Shown one piece after another: positions 46,781 through 60,179 of a DNA stretch of 64,000 bases. The notes below the pieces were generated by a model. It had not been told where the DNA came from, did no database searches, and saw only the letters and a list, made by a program, of their open reading frames with translations. A program made the position numbers and the translations under genes. Location: positions 286,383,719 through 286,447,718 of the forward strand of contig NC_133658.1 in assembly GCF_037893015.1 (NCBI RefSeq). The letters run 5' to 3'. This stretch comes from Macrotis lagotis (lineage: Eukaryota > Chordata > Mammalia > Peramelemorphia > Peramelidae). How positions within the stretch are numbered: position 1 is the first letter of the stretch; each line of letters opens with the position of its first letter.

Positions 46781-48300
46781 ATATATATCAATTAATTAGC
46801 ACCTACTATGTGCTAATCATCACTTTAGGCACTTAGGATGCCAAAAAAAATTTTCCCCCTTTCTAAAATTGCTTACCTTCCAATATGAATGATAGTGGAG
46901 GTTGGTAGACAATATATATATAAGTATAAATAGTATAAAAAGAAGATAGATATTAGAGAAGGAAGGTGCTAGCAGTTGGGGCATCAGGAAAAGATTTGCT
47001 TGGAAGCATCCTTAATCTGTATCTTGAAGGAAGAGAGGGATTCTGTGAAGCAGAAATAAGGAGAAACTATGATACCAACCATGAAGAACAGCCAATGAAA
47101 AAGCTCTGATATAGTAAACCTTTGCCCAGTTGGGTTTTAATCAGGTATGATCAAAGTAAAGCAGCCCAAGGAATCACCCCATATAACTCATGGGAGCCTC
47201 CCAAGAGCAGCTGTCATCTAATTTTTGTCTTTATGTTCCTCACACATAAAATGGTGCTTTAATGGATAGACAGAAGATGAAAGCAAAGCTAAGTAATAAA
47301 GTATAAACATAAAAGTATGACATCACACAAGCTGCTTAATACATTATTTTGGCTGTTTGATTGATTGACCCCTTTGTACATAGAATCTGAGAATTGAGAG
47401 AGACCTCCAAGGTATTCTAGTCTGTCCTGCACCTAGACAGAAATCCCTTCCAGAAATTCTGACAAGTAATCACTGAATATCCACATGAAGACCACTAGTC
47501 ATGTGAGACTCACTCTTTCTTGAGGCAGTCCATTTCATTGTTGGGGCATTCTGATTGTTAAGAATATTTCTTCATATGAAACCAAGCTATATGCCTTTCT
47601 GCCTAGTTGTGCCCTTTGGGATCAGGTAAAATAAACAAAATCCTCTTCATTATGATAGAACTTTAAAAAATTATGAATTTATTATCATGACTCTCCTAAA
47701 TATTTTTCCAGGCTGATGAATTCTCATAGGGCACAGTTCACAGTCCCAAAAATTATGTGGTTGTTTTACAAATAAGGAAACTGAAGATCAAGGGAGATTA
47801 AATGATTTGTTTTAGGTCCCTTTGGTATAATCATTGGAGGTAAAATTTGAACTCAGGCCAGGTGACTCAGTTTAAATGCCCCTCATTGTTCTATAGACAT
47901 ACCTTAACTTGTCAATGTCCTTCAAATTTTGTGGCACTCACAATAGGACATAATATTCCAGATACGGTCTTATCATGAACCAAAGTGCTACAAGGAAAAG
48001 TGAGACCAGAAAAGACAGAAGAGGCTCAAGAATGAAATTCTTAAGACATGAAGATAAACAATTTCTATGAAGAGGAAACATGGGACTTGCCTGAAGGGAC
48101 CTAAGTATGAAGAACTTTACAACCCCCTCAACTCATATTTTTAAAAGAAATGGATAGACAGAAGAAGATGAAAACAAAGCTAGGTAATAAAGTATGAACA
48201 TAAAAGTATGACATCACACAATAAATACCTCATCAGTGATGCTAAAACTTAAAATAAGCTGAAGCTGCTGAAGGATGTTAAAAATAACAACAAGGGTGTG
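46781..48300. repeat. Long-family fragment, ancient repeat and a local duplication
   Basis: 46,785-47,060 is another fragment of the long family (TTAGCACCTACTATGTGCTA). 47,385-47,960 looks like an old LINE-type repeat that I cannot name. 47261-47330 and 48149-48220 are near-identical to each other. Confidence 0.45.
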
Positions 48301-50840
48301 ACATTTTTTGTTTGCTTTTTACTTGAGAGGTGGGAGATGAAAAGAAAGATCAAAGAAAATATAAAACCTTTGCTTGGTGTAGATAAGGGAAAGCAGAAAT
48401 TTGAATCCAAAGTTTAATTTTTATGTTTTCTGTAAAGGAGAATGACCTTTGTATCAAAGATGATCAAACAAAAATTACTAATAAGTGAGTTGATTTCTAA
48501 AGATGGAAGTAGAGAGTGAGAGACTATGTAGTTTCCATGGTTTAATTCAAGTTACTTGGCCCAAGGGAACTGACAAGGTCCTTAATGAAATGAACTGGAA
48601 CAAGATAATACTTGAAAAGATCATGGAACACAGAAGAGGCACTGTGAAATTAGAGAAGGGCAAATGCTGTCTTACTTTTCAAAAAAAGGGAAGTGAACAC
48701 AATAGGTAAACTGGAGAACATAGTTTTATTTCAGTTCCTGGCAGGGCGAGGGGGAGGGGGAGCCTGGAATGAATCATTAAAGAGATGGTTCATGATTTCA
48801 TGAAGAACAAATCATTTCAGACTAAGCTCATTTCGTTTTTGACAGGATTATCAAAATGGTAGATGATGGAAATGATGTGAATGTAGTTTATCTAAATTTT
48901 AGCAAAGCTTTGGATGAAGTATCTTCCTATTCTTTCCTAAATTTTTATTAAACTTTTATTTTTATATTACTTAAATTTTTCTCAATATCTTTTCCTTTGT
49001 CCTTCACAGAAAACTATACCCTATAATGTTGAATATTTTTAAATGGAATAAAGAAGAATAGAAAAACAAATACTAAAGTACAAAAAAAAGTAAAAATCCA
49101 AAAAAATATATATATAAAATGCTCAACACTATACTCAAGAGTAAAGAGAGATATCTTTTCATCTCTCTTCTTTGAGGTCATGCTTATTCTTTGTGAATTT
49201 GCAATGTTAACTTTCAAATATTTAGTGGAAGTTGTTCTTTCCATTTAAAGTGTAACCTTTCTATATATTGTTTTCTTGACTCTTATTACTTCACTTTCTA
49301 TCAGTTCATATAAGTCTTCTCATGCTTCTTTGTATTTTACATATTCACAGTTTCTTATAGTACAGTAATATTCCTTTGTGAACATAATTATTAAATGGAT
49401 ATGGAGAAATGTGGGTTAAAAATGAAAACAGATCTGGTTATATGGCCAGACTCAAAGAACAGTTGTTAATGGTTCACTGTCAAGTTGAAATGGAATAGCC
49501 CAGAGATATGTGCTTAATCCTTGCTGTTTAACATTTTTATCAGTGATCTGGATAACTAGAACATTCATCACTTTTGTAGATAACACAATGTTGGAAGAAA
49601 TGACTTAATAATCAGTCAGCATTTATAAAGTGCTAACTATATGTCAGGCCAAAGGACTGGGAATACAGGGAAAAGTAAAAACAAGGTTCCTGTCCTCAAG
49701 AAACTCATATTCTAATGGGAAAACAACATGGGAACAACTATGTATGTGCTAGATATAGACGGAGTAAACAGAAGATGATTCCAAAGTGAAGACATGAGCA
49801 GTAAGGGTACAGGCTTCATTCAGAAAGTGAGATTTAAGCTAAGAGGAAGGAAATGGGGACCTTACACAAGAAATTTGACAGGTTAGAGTATTGGGATGAA
49901 TCTAATAAAGGCTAAAATCAGAAGAGAAAAATGTAAAATCTCATATTATATATAAAAAATCAGCATAATGATAAGATGAAGGTAGTGTGGGTAAAAACAG
50001 TGACTTTAAGTCAACAAAAAGATTTGGAGGTTGTTAAGGTCCACAAACTCCATATGAGTCAGCAATGTGGTATGGCAGCCAAAAAACCTAAAGCAACCTT
50101 GAGCTGAATTAGACTAGAATTGAGAATTCCAGGAATAGAGAAGTCATAACTCTACTACATTTTACCCTTGCCAGACTTCACTTTGAATATTATGTTCAGT
50201 CCTGGGTGCCACATGCAAAAAGGATAGTGATGAGTTGGGGGGTTCCAAAAGAGGGAGGCATGTAGATGACTCAGTGAACAGAGAGCTGGGCCTGGGATCA
50301 ATAAGATCTTGCTAGACCTAGGCAAGTCACTTAATCTCTGTTTGCCTTAATCTACTAGAGAAAGAAATGATAAACCACTCTAGTGCCTTTGCCAAGAAAA
50401 CTCCAAGAACAGTATTGGTATGCTCTGTTCCATGGGGTCACAAAGAGTTGGGTATGGCTAAAAGACTCAACAACAACAATCAAAAGAAAAGCAACCAGGA
50501 TAGTGATGGACCTTGAGTTCATATCATAGGAAGACAGGCTGAAAGAACTGAGCATGTTTAATTTGTAGAAGAGAAGACTCCAGATAGGAAATGGTAGATG
50601 TATTTGAGTCTTTGAAAAGTTGTCAAGTAGAGAAATGAGTAGAAATTGGAAAGACATCATCTTAGCTTTAATGCCATAAAGAAATTCTAACAGAGTTGTC
50701 CAAAAGTGGAAGGTGCTGCCTCAAGAAAATTGATAGGTTCCCACCTCTAGGGGATCTATAATCAGACCTAGAGAACTAACCAGGGACTTTTTTTTTTCTT
50801 ATGTAGCCTGGACTGGATGGCTGCCAAGTTTCCTTTCAAC
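48300..50840 (+). repeat. CR1/L3 LINE with reverse-transcriptase remnants, multiply interrupted
   Basis: At about 48,840-48,920 a frame reads MVDDGNDVNVVYLNFSKALD, the CR1-type stretch before the reverse-transcriptase active site (usually VDVVYLDFSKAFD). At 49,520-49,590 LFNIFISDLDN and TFVDNTM match the region usually reading LFNIFINDLD and FADDTK; the catalytic pair is degraded. 50,010-50,840 has the CR1/L3 3' end (GTTCAGTCCTGGGTGCCACA). Inserts: an L1-like antisense piece (about 48,930-49,400), a long-family fragment (49,605-49,930) and a Mar1-type SINE (50,255-50,485). It is dead. Confidence 0.6.
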
Positions 50841-52984
50841 TCTCCTTGTCTGTGTTTCTTTGAGGATCATGGCCCTATTACCCCCTTATGTTGGCCATTC
50901 TGCTGTTTCTATTAAGGCTGACTAAAATTCCCCTTTATAAGATCCTTCTGAGCTGCTTTTTTGTGATGAAGTAGATCCTGAGCTTCTCAAAGATTATGTC
51001 AGCAGGACACAAGACCCAGTAAGTTCTACCAAACTGGCAAGGCTTTTAATTCCTCTGGCCCAAAAAAATCAATTTCTCAGTGATCAACTTTTCTTCTCCA
51101 TATTGACTTGGGCTGGTCCTCTGTTGTCAATCACCACACTCTAATTCTGTCCTACTGAAAGATCTTTCTGTTTAGAAGCAACATGATATAGTGAACAGAA
51201 TATTCAACTTGGAGTCTGGAAGACCTGAGCTGACTCAATTAGCTGTGTGAATTTTTTAAGTCACTTAACCTTGCTTGTTTTCTCATCTGTAAAATGGGGG
51301 TGACACGAACAGTACCTACTTCACAAGACTATTGAGAGGATTAAATGATATAATGTACATATATCTTACAAAGTAGAAAGCATCTTATAATGAGAAAAAA
51401 AGGTAGCATAGTTGATAGAATATTGAACTTAGAATCAGGAAGATCTAAGTGTAAATCCTGTCTCAAATCCTTACTTTGTTGTGTGACCCTGGGCAAGTCA
51501 TTTGACCTTTCTCAGTTTCAGTTATTCTACATCTGTAAAGTGGAAAATAAAAATAAGAGCTATTTCACAAGATAAGATGAGTTCGCAAGTATAAAATGTT
51601 TTGCAAATCTCAAAGCATTATATGAATACCAGCAGTCCTTGTAGAAATATCAGGTTGAAGTAGTGTTGTGTGATGGACAGAGAACCAATGTCAGGAAGAT
51701 CCAAATTCAAGTTCAGTTTCTGACACAGAGTGACTGAGCAGACTAGGGCAAGTTACTTAATTTCTCAGTTTCTGAGGCAATTCTTTGAGACTATAAATTG
51801 CAGAGCAAAGATAGATCAGCATAGGTAGGTAAAGTTTCCTTGTCAAGAGTTCCCTAGGTCAAAAAAATCAAGGGACCTGTTCCATCTATTCTTATTTCCA
51901 GGAAAAGAAATTTCCCGGAGTCCCTTGGAGAACCCACACAGTGTTTACCAACTCCATTCATCAGAAAATTGTGTTCATTCTTCAGTAAACACAGGAAAGA
52001 AGGAAATTCATATTTATAAAGTACCTTGGGCTAAGAGCATTACAATTTTAATCTCATTTAATCCTCACAACAACCCTGGGAAGTAGTTGTTATTGTTGAC
52101 CCTATTTTACAGTTGAGGAAATCAAGGCAGATACAGGGTGACTGGCCCAAGGCCACATAGCTAAGAAGTGTCTGGAATTGGATTGGACTCAGCTCTTCCT
52201 AACTCCAGGCTCAGTGTCCTATATTATCTAGATGCCCTTAGGGAACTGATAGGCCAATTTGTATCCAGTTTAGTCAGACACCAATTTCCTTAAGTCTGTT
52301 CTCCTTTGTCTTGCCCATGTGTCTGATGGGAGGACTTCTCTGGAGATGTACTAAATACTGGATCAAAATATCCCTTTTTAGCCCTTCCATGGATTCCTAT
52401 AGAACTCCTGGGATGTCTCTTCACTAAATTAATTCAAGCCAAGTCAAACCAACAGGTGTCTGCTAATGTACTCCAGTTCATTAGAAGAGACCACAGCTGC
52501 CACCTCCTTCAGTTATTCAAACACAGAACCTTCTAGACACTAGCCTGGAGCCTGGGGGAAGACATGTGTGATGGGGGAAGGGACTGCCCCTCTTCTGGAA
52601 AATCCCACTCACCCCAGTCCAAAAACTTCTCCCCTTCTCCATCATGGCAGCCTCCAACTAATCCCCTTTTCAGCCTTCTGCACCTCCTGGTTGTTATAAA
52701 TAATGTTGCCTGCAGTTGTCTGACATTTCTAGGCAGAGGGAATTTGTAAAATCACAGCTGCTAGGGGCCTAATTAAACAAATGGTATCACTGGGATGATA
52801 TACTCATGATATACGAGTAAGAGTCTGTCAAAAGAAGGAGGTACCAGGGTACTGGCTAATCAACAGAGAGGTCAGATGAAAAACCTATTGGTTGTGCATC
52901 CATTCCTGTCCTCTCTCAGTCACAGATTCTAGGTTCTCTTCCTTGAAGATGGATCCCTTTGAAGTAGCTGGTAAGAGTAGAGAG
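50841..52984. repeat. Intergenic MIR/SINE fragments and unassigned sequence
   Basis: MIR- or CORE-SINE-like copies at 51,175-51,400, 51,405-51,640, 51,660-51,780 and 52,010-52,235. 50,841-51,170 and 52,240-52,984 are unassigned. Confidence 0.5.
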
Positions 52985-53175
52985 AAAGAATATATGGGGG
53001 CGGCTAGGTGGCACAGTGGATAAAGCACCGGCCCTGGAGTCAGGAGTACCTGGGTTCAAATCCGGTTTCATACATTTAATAATTACCTAGCTGTGTGGCC
53101 TTGGGCAAGCCACTTTAACCCCATTTGCCTTGCAAAAAAAACCCCTTAAAAACAAAAAAAAAAAAGAATATATGG
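52985..53175 (+). repeat. WSINE1-type SINE with 13-bp target-site duplications
   Basis: AAAGAATATATGG at 52985-52997 and 53163-53175 bracket a near-consensus copy (GGCGGCTAGGTGGCACAGTG to GCCTTGCAAAAAAAAC plus an A-rich tail). It is one of the least diverged copies here. Confidence 0.9.
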
Positions 53176-54755
53176 CAAAATGAAGGCACCAAGGAAAGTG
53201 TAACAATGAGAAAATTGTATTATAGGCCCCCATATATACAGAAGGCATCTTATTTCCACTACCTTCTTCCAGTGACTTGATGTATGACCTTAGACAAGTC
53301 ACTTCTGGGTTCCCAGCCTCATTGTGTAAAGCACAATGGTTTTTAAAGTCGCTTCCCATTCTAATGCATGAGTATGTTCATATGTTGCTCTTCCCAACTA
53401 AAAGGTTATATGTTTCAATAGAAAGTTCTAGAGAATCTATCTCTACCCAGAGTGACTAAACTTTGAAAAATATCCAAGCTGTTGCAGAATGAGTTGTTTG
53501 TTGCAGAGTGAGTGTTTGGAGAGGAATGGCCAGAGACAGTATGGTAGAATGGAAAAGGAGCTGAGAGTCCTAGATTGTAACTCTTACTTTTGTCAATAAA
53601 TATATTGACTGTGTGACCTTATTGCATCAATTCTCAGGGTCTCAGATTCCTTGTGTACAAGATCAGGGCATTGGATGAATTTTAAGGTGCCAGCTCAAAA
53701 TTCAAAAGTCATATGGATGGTAGACAGAGCATGGAGTTAGAGAGGCTGGGTTCCCAAGAGCATAGATTCAGAACCAGAAGGGAGCTCAGAGGCTGGCTAA
53801 TCTAACCCCTTCCTTTTATAGAAAATCACACAGGTAATAGGCATCAGATTTGTCATTCGAACTCGGGTTCTCTGACTCCACAACTTATGATCCTTGAAGT
53901 GTAACAAACTGCCTCCTAATTCAGACTTGAATCTTTCTTGTTACTTACTAATTTGTGGCTTGAATTCAAGTTCTGCTTGTGTAACCAACCATTTAGGGGG
54001 CAGTTAGTTGGATAGCCTAGTGGAGAGAGTTGCTCAACTGTAAAGAGAAGGTGATTTCTCAAATCCTTTCTGCATCAAGATCCCAGGTTCCCCAAATCAT
54101 GGGACTGCCACCTGCTCCCAGGGGAAGTCCAGATAACAGGTGTTATACAGCAGATGAGAAAGAAACAGCATTAGCTCTGGGTTGGCTTTTTTAATCAACC
54201 AGTGAAAGTCTCACTTGGCTCATTGCTTAATTTCTTTGGTTTCAGCCTGATTCCCTTCAGGCCCTGCTCATTTCTGTGTCTGCCCTAATTGTCTTCCCAG
54301 GAGGAGCTTCTGTCACGCTGCTTGGTCACCAGTGGAATTCACTCAGCAATTTATGACCAAATCTCCTTTGTTCCCTTTTCAGTTTGATTTTTCAAAGCTC
54401 CCCCAATATTAAGGTTTTAAAATGTTCTTTTCTCTACCATCATACTAATCCTTTAAAATACTGAATGTGTTGAAACACCTCCCCCCCAGCTCAACTAGCA
54501 GATTAGATTCAGGATGCCCAGCGCCTATGATGGTAATTGCCTCTCTCCATGCCTTTTGAAAACTCAGTTCTTTCTGGAATAAAGTTGGGGGCTCCTTTCC
54601 TCCAGTCAGTGATGATTGCCTGGAATAGATTTCCTAGCAACTGCTTAGACCTAAGTAACTCTATCTCTCCTTTGACAGAAGCTGGTTCCTTTCCAAATTG
54701 TTTTGTTTCAAAGGATGAAAAGAAATTAAAATACACTTAGTTTAAAATTATATAG
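53176..54755. other. Intergenic: MIR-like fragments and unassigned sequence
   Basis: Ancient repeat fragments at about 53,530-53,690 and 53,760-53,900. 54,180-54,400 appears unique. No exon recognised. Confidence 0.4.
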
Positions 54756-55760
54756 TATCTACCTGCAACCTAGGCTTGCAACCCAAGAGTCATCCTGTAT
54801 TCTTCACTATCTCTTACAACTCACACCCCCATCTCCAATCTGTGGCCAAGGTCTTTCAATTCTCTTTGTAGCATCTCTTGAATAAGTGCCTCTTCTCTCC
54901 TCTGACACTGCCCCTAAATTAGTGCAGACCTCATCACCTTACACCTGGATTATTGCAGTAGTAATCCACTCCAGTCCATCCTCCCTTTATCCTCTAAGGG
55001 AATTTTCCTAAGGTTCATTCATATCATTCATATCATACATACACACTTCAATAAACTCCAAGTGGCTTTCTTTTGCCTCCACGATCAAATACAAAATGCT
55101 CTGTTTGGCATTCAAAGTCCTTCATAAAGTAATCTCCTCCTACCTCTCCAGACTTGTGATATCTTATTCTCCAACTTTTACCCTTTGATCGAGTGACACT
55201 GATCTCTGCTTCACAAATGAGACACTCTATCTCTTAGCTCAGGGTATTTTCTCTGGCTGTCCTCTCTCTTCCTCTTCTATTCTAATTACTGACCTCCCTG
55301 GTTTCCTTTATGTCTCAATTAAAATCCTACTTTCTACAGAAGACCTTCCCTAACCCCTCTTAATTCTAGTGCCTTGCCTATGTCAATTGTTTTCTATTTA
55401 TCTTCTATATTATTTGTTTGTACATATTTGTTGCATGTTGTCTCCCTTATTAGCTTGTAAGTTCCTTGCAAGGGCGGCTAGGTGGCGCAGTGGATAAAGC
55501 ACTGGCCCTGGAGTCAGTAGTACCTGGGTTCAAATCCGGTCTCAGACGCTTAATAATGACCTAGCTGTGTGGCCTTGGGCAAGCTACTCAACCCCATTGC
55601 CTTGAAAAATCTTTAAAAAATAAAAAAAAAGATTAAAAAAATATATAAAGTTCCTTGCAAACAGTCTTTTGCCTCTTTTTGCTTCCTCAGTGCTTAACAA
55701 AATGCCTAGCATATAGTAGGCACTTAATAAATGTTTATTGATTGATTAATTCAGTTGATA
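54756..55760 (+). repeat. L2 LINE 3' end, split by a WSINE
   Basis: L2 order: CACCTGGATTATTGCAGTAG, TGGCATTCAAAGTCCTTCA, TGTAAGTTCCTTGCAA, CATATAGTAGGCACTTAATA. The WSINE lies at 55,472-55,647. Confidence 0.75.
55459..55660 (+). repeat. WSINE1-type SINE with 13-bp target-site duplications
   Basis: AAGTTCCTTGCAA at 55459-55471 and 55648-55660. The SINE is close to consensus (GGGCGGCTAGGTGGCGCAGT). It interrupts an L2, which continues on the far side without loss. Confidence 0.93.
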
Positions 55761-57050
55761 TATCCCATCCTAAAGAAGAACAATGTCATTTCAAGGAAGG
55801 CAAGATGAAAATGAGAACCAAAGTCAGAGCTTCAGAAATGGAATTTTCTCAATGACTAGTGATTAAATCTCTGACTAGAAGAGACCTCCAGGCAGGGTTA
55901 TGATGCAATTAAACTTGTAATGAGAGTATTTGCTCCATTCTTAAAGATTTTCCTGGATTAGAGAACCCTAGCTTCCCTTAGGACAAAATGTATTTGAGTA
56001 GTAATAGTGTGGAGGCCACAGCATGGAATTTAGATTTAGAAGATTTGGGTTCAAATCCTTGGCTGTTCTACATATACTACCTGGCAAGTCACTTTCTCCT
56101 GGTGTTAATTTTCTCCACTGGAAAAAAGAGGGAATTGGACTAGATATTGGCCAATTCTTCTCTTGGAATCATGAATGTGGATTTCAGAGGTACAGTCTTG
56201 AATTCTTCCTGAGACACTCAGAGCTGTGTAACCAACTATTTAGGGGATGGTTAGATGGCTCAGAGGATAGAATGCCACCTTCCTAAATTCAAATGTGGCC
56301 TCAGAAACTTTCTAGCTGTATGACTCTGGGAAAGTCACTTAGCCCTGCTTGCCCAAATTTCCTCATCTGTATAATGAGCCAGAGAAGGAAATGGCAAACC
56401 ACTCCTATATTTTTGCCAAGAAAAGACCAAATAGGGTCACAAAGAGTCAGATAGGACTGAAACAACTGAACAATAGTAATGACCAACCATAGGCAAATCT
56501 AATTCTGAATTGCTTATCCTATGAACTTAATGGAGCAATAAAAAGTTGAACCACTGAAACAAGCCTTGGAGGTGCCTAGATGTCTAGAGGTAACAAGAAT
56601 AACTCTGATCAATGTGTTTAATAAGCAAGAAATTTCTCTGTCTTCTGCCTTTCTGTTCCCCCTTCCTTCTCACTCCCTATCAGTCTTTTTTTTATGTTAT
56701 TTATTTATTTAAGGCAATGGGATTAAGTGACTTGCCCAAGGTCACACAGGCAATTACTAAGTGCTGAGGCCAAACCTGAACCCAGGTCCTCCTGACTCCA
56801 GGGCTGATACTCCATCCAATGTGGCACCTAGACTATCAGTTTCATGCCTCATTCCTAGAGAGACAGTATAACCCCATGGTAAAAGTAGTAGACTCAGAGT
56901 TGGGATGATTTGGGTTTGAATCTGGCACTGACTAGCTATGTGGTCCTGGGTAGGTCACTTAACTTCTTATAGCCTTGTTACTTCATCTGGAAAATGAGGA
57001 GTTGGACTCAATTGTTAAGACCTCTTTTATCTCCTAAATCTGTAACTCCA
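55761..57050. repeat. MIR-like, Mar1-type and WSINE copies
   Basis: 56,010-56,225 MIR-like. 56,240-56,475 Mar1-type SINE on the plus strand (AAATAGGGTCACAAAGAGTC). 56,677-56,840 antisense WSINE with CTATCAGT duplicated at 56677-56684 and 56833-56840. 56,860-57,050 MIR-like. 55,761-56,000 unassigned. Confidence 0.6.
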
Positions 57051-59139
57051 GGTGAACTTGCCCTTTTCTTCATCTACATCTCAGGTCCACTCTTTGTTAA
57101 CAAAACCATTATAAATAGGAAGACTGATGTGAATGTGGCTATCTATATAGTCTAAGTCCAGAGTCAAAGACTAGCCATGTGCCTACTAAGATAATGTCAT
57201 CTTTGCTTTCAAAGAAGAATCTGTGGCTTATGGCTCAAAATGCTGAGAAGTAGCTAGCTGTTTTTCTCATGCAGACTCATTTGGATTCAATGTCATTTGC
57301 AGCATCAGCTCTTAATGCTTCCTCTGAAATAGGACAAGTAGAAGGGAATGTTTAGCAGGATCTATCTGCTTGTGCCACCACTTATACTGTTAAGCAGTAT
57401 GTTATTGAGCCAATAGGAAAACTGAGGCGCATGGTCACAGGAGAAGTTAGTGATGGAGGTGGGATTGGAACCCAGTTCTTCCTGACCCCTAGATCTCTCT
57501 ATAACTCTATAATGATAACAATGGACAAGTAACTGGTTTACATATGACTTGGAACAATGAACAAAGATAGCAATACATTTCACAGTCTGTGTTGTCAGGC
57601 AGTAGGTAAAAGATGACATATCTATGGCTTAGCATGGGCTTCTCACCCAGAACAAATATAATTCTGAAAGGATAATAAGGCAAATAATGTAATAACAGAA
57701 GATTCTGAAGTTTTTTCCTTCTGGAGAGTGTTCTCAAGACATCGATTTTCCTACCTGACTAAATTGGACTTTTCTCTTCTTTAAGATTCAAGAGCTGATT
57801 GACTCTTTTTTTAAAGGACCCTTATTATAATGGGAGAGGGGATGGAGACTGAAGAAGCCTGAAGTAAGTGGGTAAAGGCATTAAGGAAGACTAACTATGT
57901 CTTTACTTCTAAGGGAATCAGCTTAGGTTTCAGCCTGGGCAATGGCTGGGCTCTGCCCAAGGACTGAGTACCTGCACAAAGTCCAGATCTATGTGTCATC
58001 TCACTGCTGTAAAGACAATCTAAGAACTAAGCCAGCCTTCTGTCTCCAAGCCAAGGTTTGGCATTTTCCAGCAATGATTCCCTGTGATCTACGAGCTGTG
58101 TGAAGACCTGATTTATAAAGCGGCAATGCAGATTGTCTCCCGCCTGTTCATTACGGTCTGTAATGAAGTGTGGCACTGAGGCAGAGATGTTTGGCAGGCT
58201 TATAGGGGTTTGTTGAGGCTCCATCCATCACCAACTCACTCCCTATGTAGTGACAGGACATTCTCTAGCTCTGACCTGACAGAACTGGGTATTCAGCTTC
58301 CATTAGAAGCTTTGTGCACTGGGTTTCAAAGGAAGGCTAAACAAAGGTGCCAGTGACTGTCTCTTAAGGAGTCCCTATCCCATGCCAAAATCTTACTCCT
58401 CTACCCTCCCCTCCCCAAGACACAACTTCAACCCTTGCCAGTGAAGTAATCATTTGGCATCACCAAATAGAGGAATTTTTGTTTAGTGAGGATGGGAAAA
58501 AAACAAAAACAAAACAAGGTCAGTCCCCTGAACTGACCACATCATTTGCTCACTAAGTGTTGAACTTAATTGAGTGAGACTAATCCAGTGTGGGGGGAGG
58601 AGGTTCTTGGGTCCAAGGCAGGGAGATGTTATGAGTCTCTGGGACATTTCTTGCTCCTGTGAGGAAATGTCCACATGAGCATCCCATGAATAGGCTGGTT
58701 TTACCCTTGTGTTTTCAGGGTTCCAAGGACTCAGATTTGGCATCTTTGCTTCCAGAGATCTGGTGAATTGTTGCCTGAATATTGATCCCTTTTCCCAATG
58801 GAATTTAGGTATCAGTAATTACATACAATTATATCCACGAGGCAGTGTGTGATGGAGTCATATCCTGATTCTGAAATCTATTGGCTCTGTGTCTCAGGCA
58901 GGTCACTTAACATCCCCATATTCTAGGGTAACTCTAGGAATATATAAGCTTCAAAGAAAGTATTTACTTGCATTGGTAAATGGAGTTCCTCATCTAGAGG
59001 CTCTCCTTATACTAGTAAAATCACTGGTTTAGTCCCTCTCAGCTTAAATGGAGGTGAAAGGAGGCTGTCCAGGGGACAAGGACACCTGGTGTTCATTGGA
59101 AATTGGAAATAATCCTATGGGATCTGCTCAGTGTTTTGT
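57051..59139. other. Intergenic sequence downstream of DBH, mostly unassigned
   Basis: A MIR-like fragment is at about 57,390-57,510. 57,900-58,300 is unique-looking with several CpGs and a perfect inverted repeat TTCATTAC-5nt-GTAATGAA (58147-58167). No exon recognised. Confidence 0.4.
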
Positions 59140-60179
59140 TTTTCCTTCTCAATTTTTAATAATAGCTTTATCAGCAGTTGGTTAACCTCCCATTGGGAAA
59201 GGGGAAGGTTCTACCTGATGTTACATATACAACTATTACCACACAGGGGATAAATAACTTCCCTCTTAGCCAAAACCTTCTATTCTCACTTTTTCCCACT
59301 GTTTGGAAGCTGACTCTAGAATCTGGAAGGAGGGAAGAAAGCCAGTATTCATAATTTTCCTCTAACAGTTTGCCTTTAGTTTTGATCTTGGGTCTTTTCA
59401 TTTGGGTTTCTGGTGGGAGGTGATGTTAGGATTTCTTTTTTAACTGGGTGAAAAATGTGGATTTATCTTTGCATCAGAGCAATTTGGCGTGGAAATCTCT
59501 AATTGGTTAAATGCCTTGTCCTGTCTGTTTTGGGAAAGAAAAAATCCTACTACCATAAATCAGCCATTCGAGAGAAAATGTTTAAATAACACATGTAACC
59601 ATCTCTTGACATTAGGACACACCAAGACAGATCACAGTCAATGAAAGGACAGGGAGGATTGCTTTCTTAGAAGATAAATTAGCACTGGGACTCACCCACT
59701 GGGGCACTCTGATGGATAAACTCCTGAGGCAGCTACAACAAAGGATCTTGCATATATGGGGATCAGGGTCAAAATGCAAAGGACTTGGGTGGTAGTCTGT
59801 CTCATGCCCCAAGGGAAGTTCTAGAAAACAGAGAATCATGGGAGTACTGGCTTGTAGATGTTTCCCTAAACATTCAACATTGCTTGGAAGGATTTCCATT
59901 TTTGCTCAAGGTTACTTCAGTCAATAAAGGCTAATTTTACATGCCTAAGGCAGCTGCCTTCCAAACCTTAAGGAGCATTTTACTAGTTGGAATATGTTTC
60001 TGGCAGGTTCTCAGTTCCATCTTGAATTAGGGGAGGAAACTAGCCATAAGATCAGCATTAGGCCATACAGCAAGGATGTATGAGGGTCACCAATGAGGGT
60101 ATGGTCTGCATTTTCTCTGGCTCAAAGGTAAGAAATTCAGGAAAGATTTGGGCCAGAACAACAGGGGAAAGATTCTCCC
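59140..60179 (-). other. DBH: Probable DBH 3' UTR
   Basis: About 1 kb of mostly non-repeat sequence follows the DBH stop. On the minus strand I see no AATAAA; the best signal is ATTAAA (plus TTTAAT at 59155-59160). The length is in the range usual for DBH 3' UTRs, but the end is inferred. Confidence 0.45.

Noticed and set aside
53015..53070. tRNA-like A-box and B-box (GGTTCAAATCC) in several places
   Set aside because: These belong to tRNA-derived SINE heads, as shown by the CORE segment, A-rich tail and target-site duplications. They are not functional tRNA genes.
59924..59933. AATAAA near the DBH 3' UTR
   Set aside because: It is on the plus strand, while DBH is on the minus strand.
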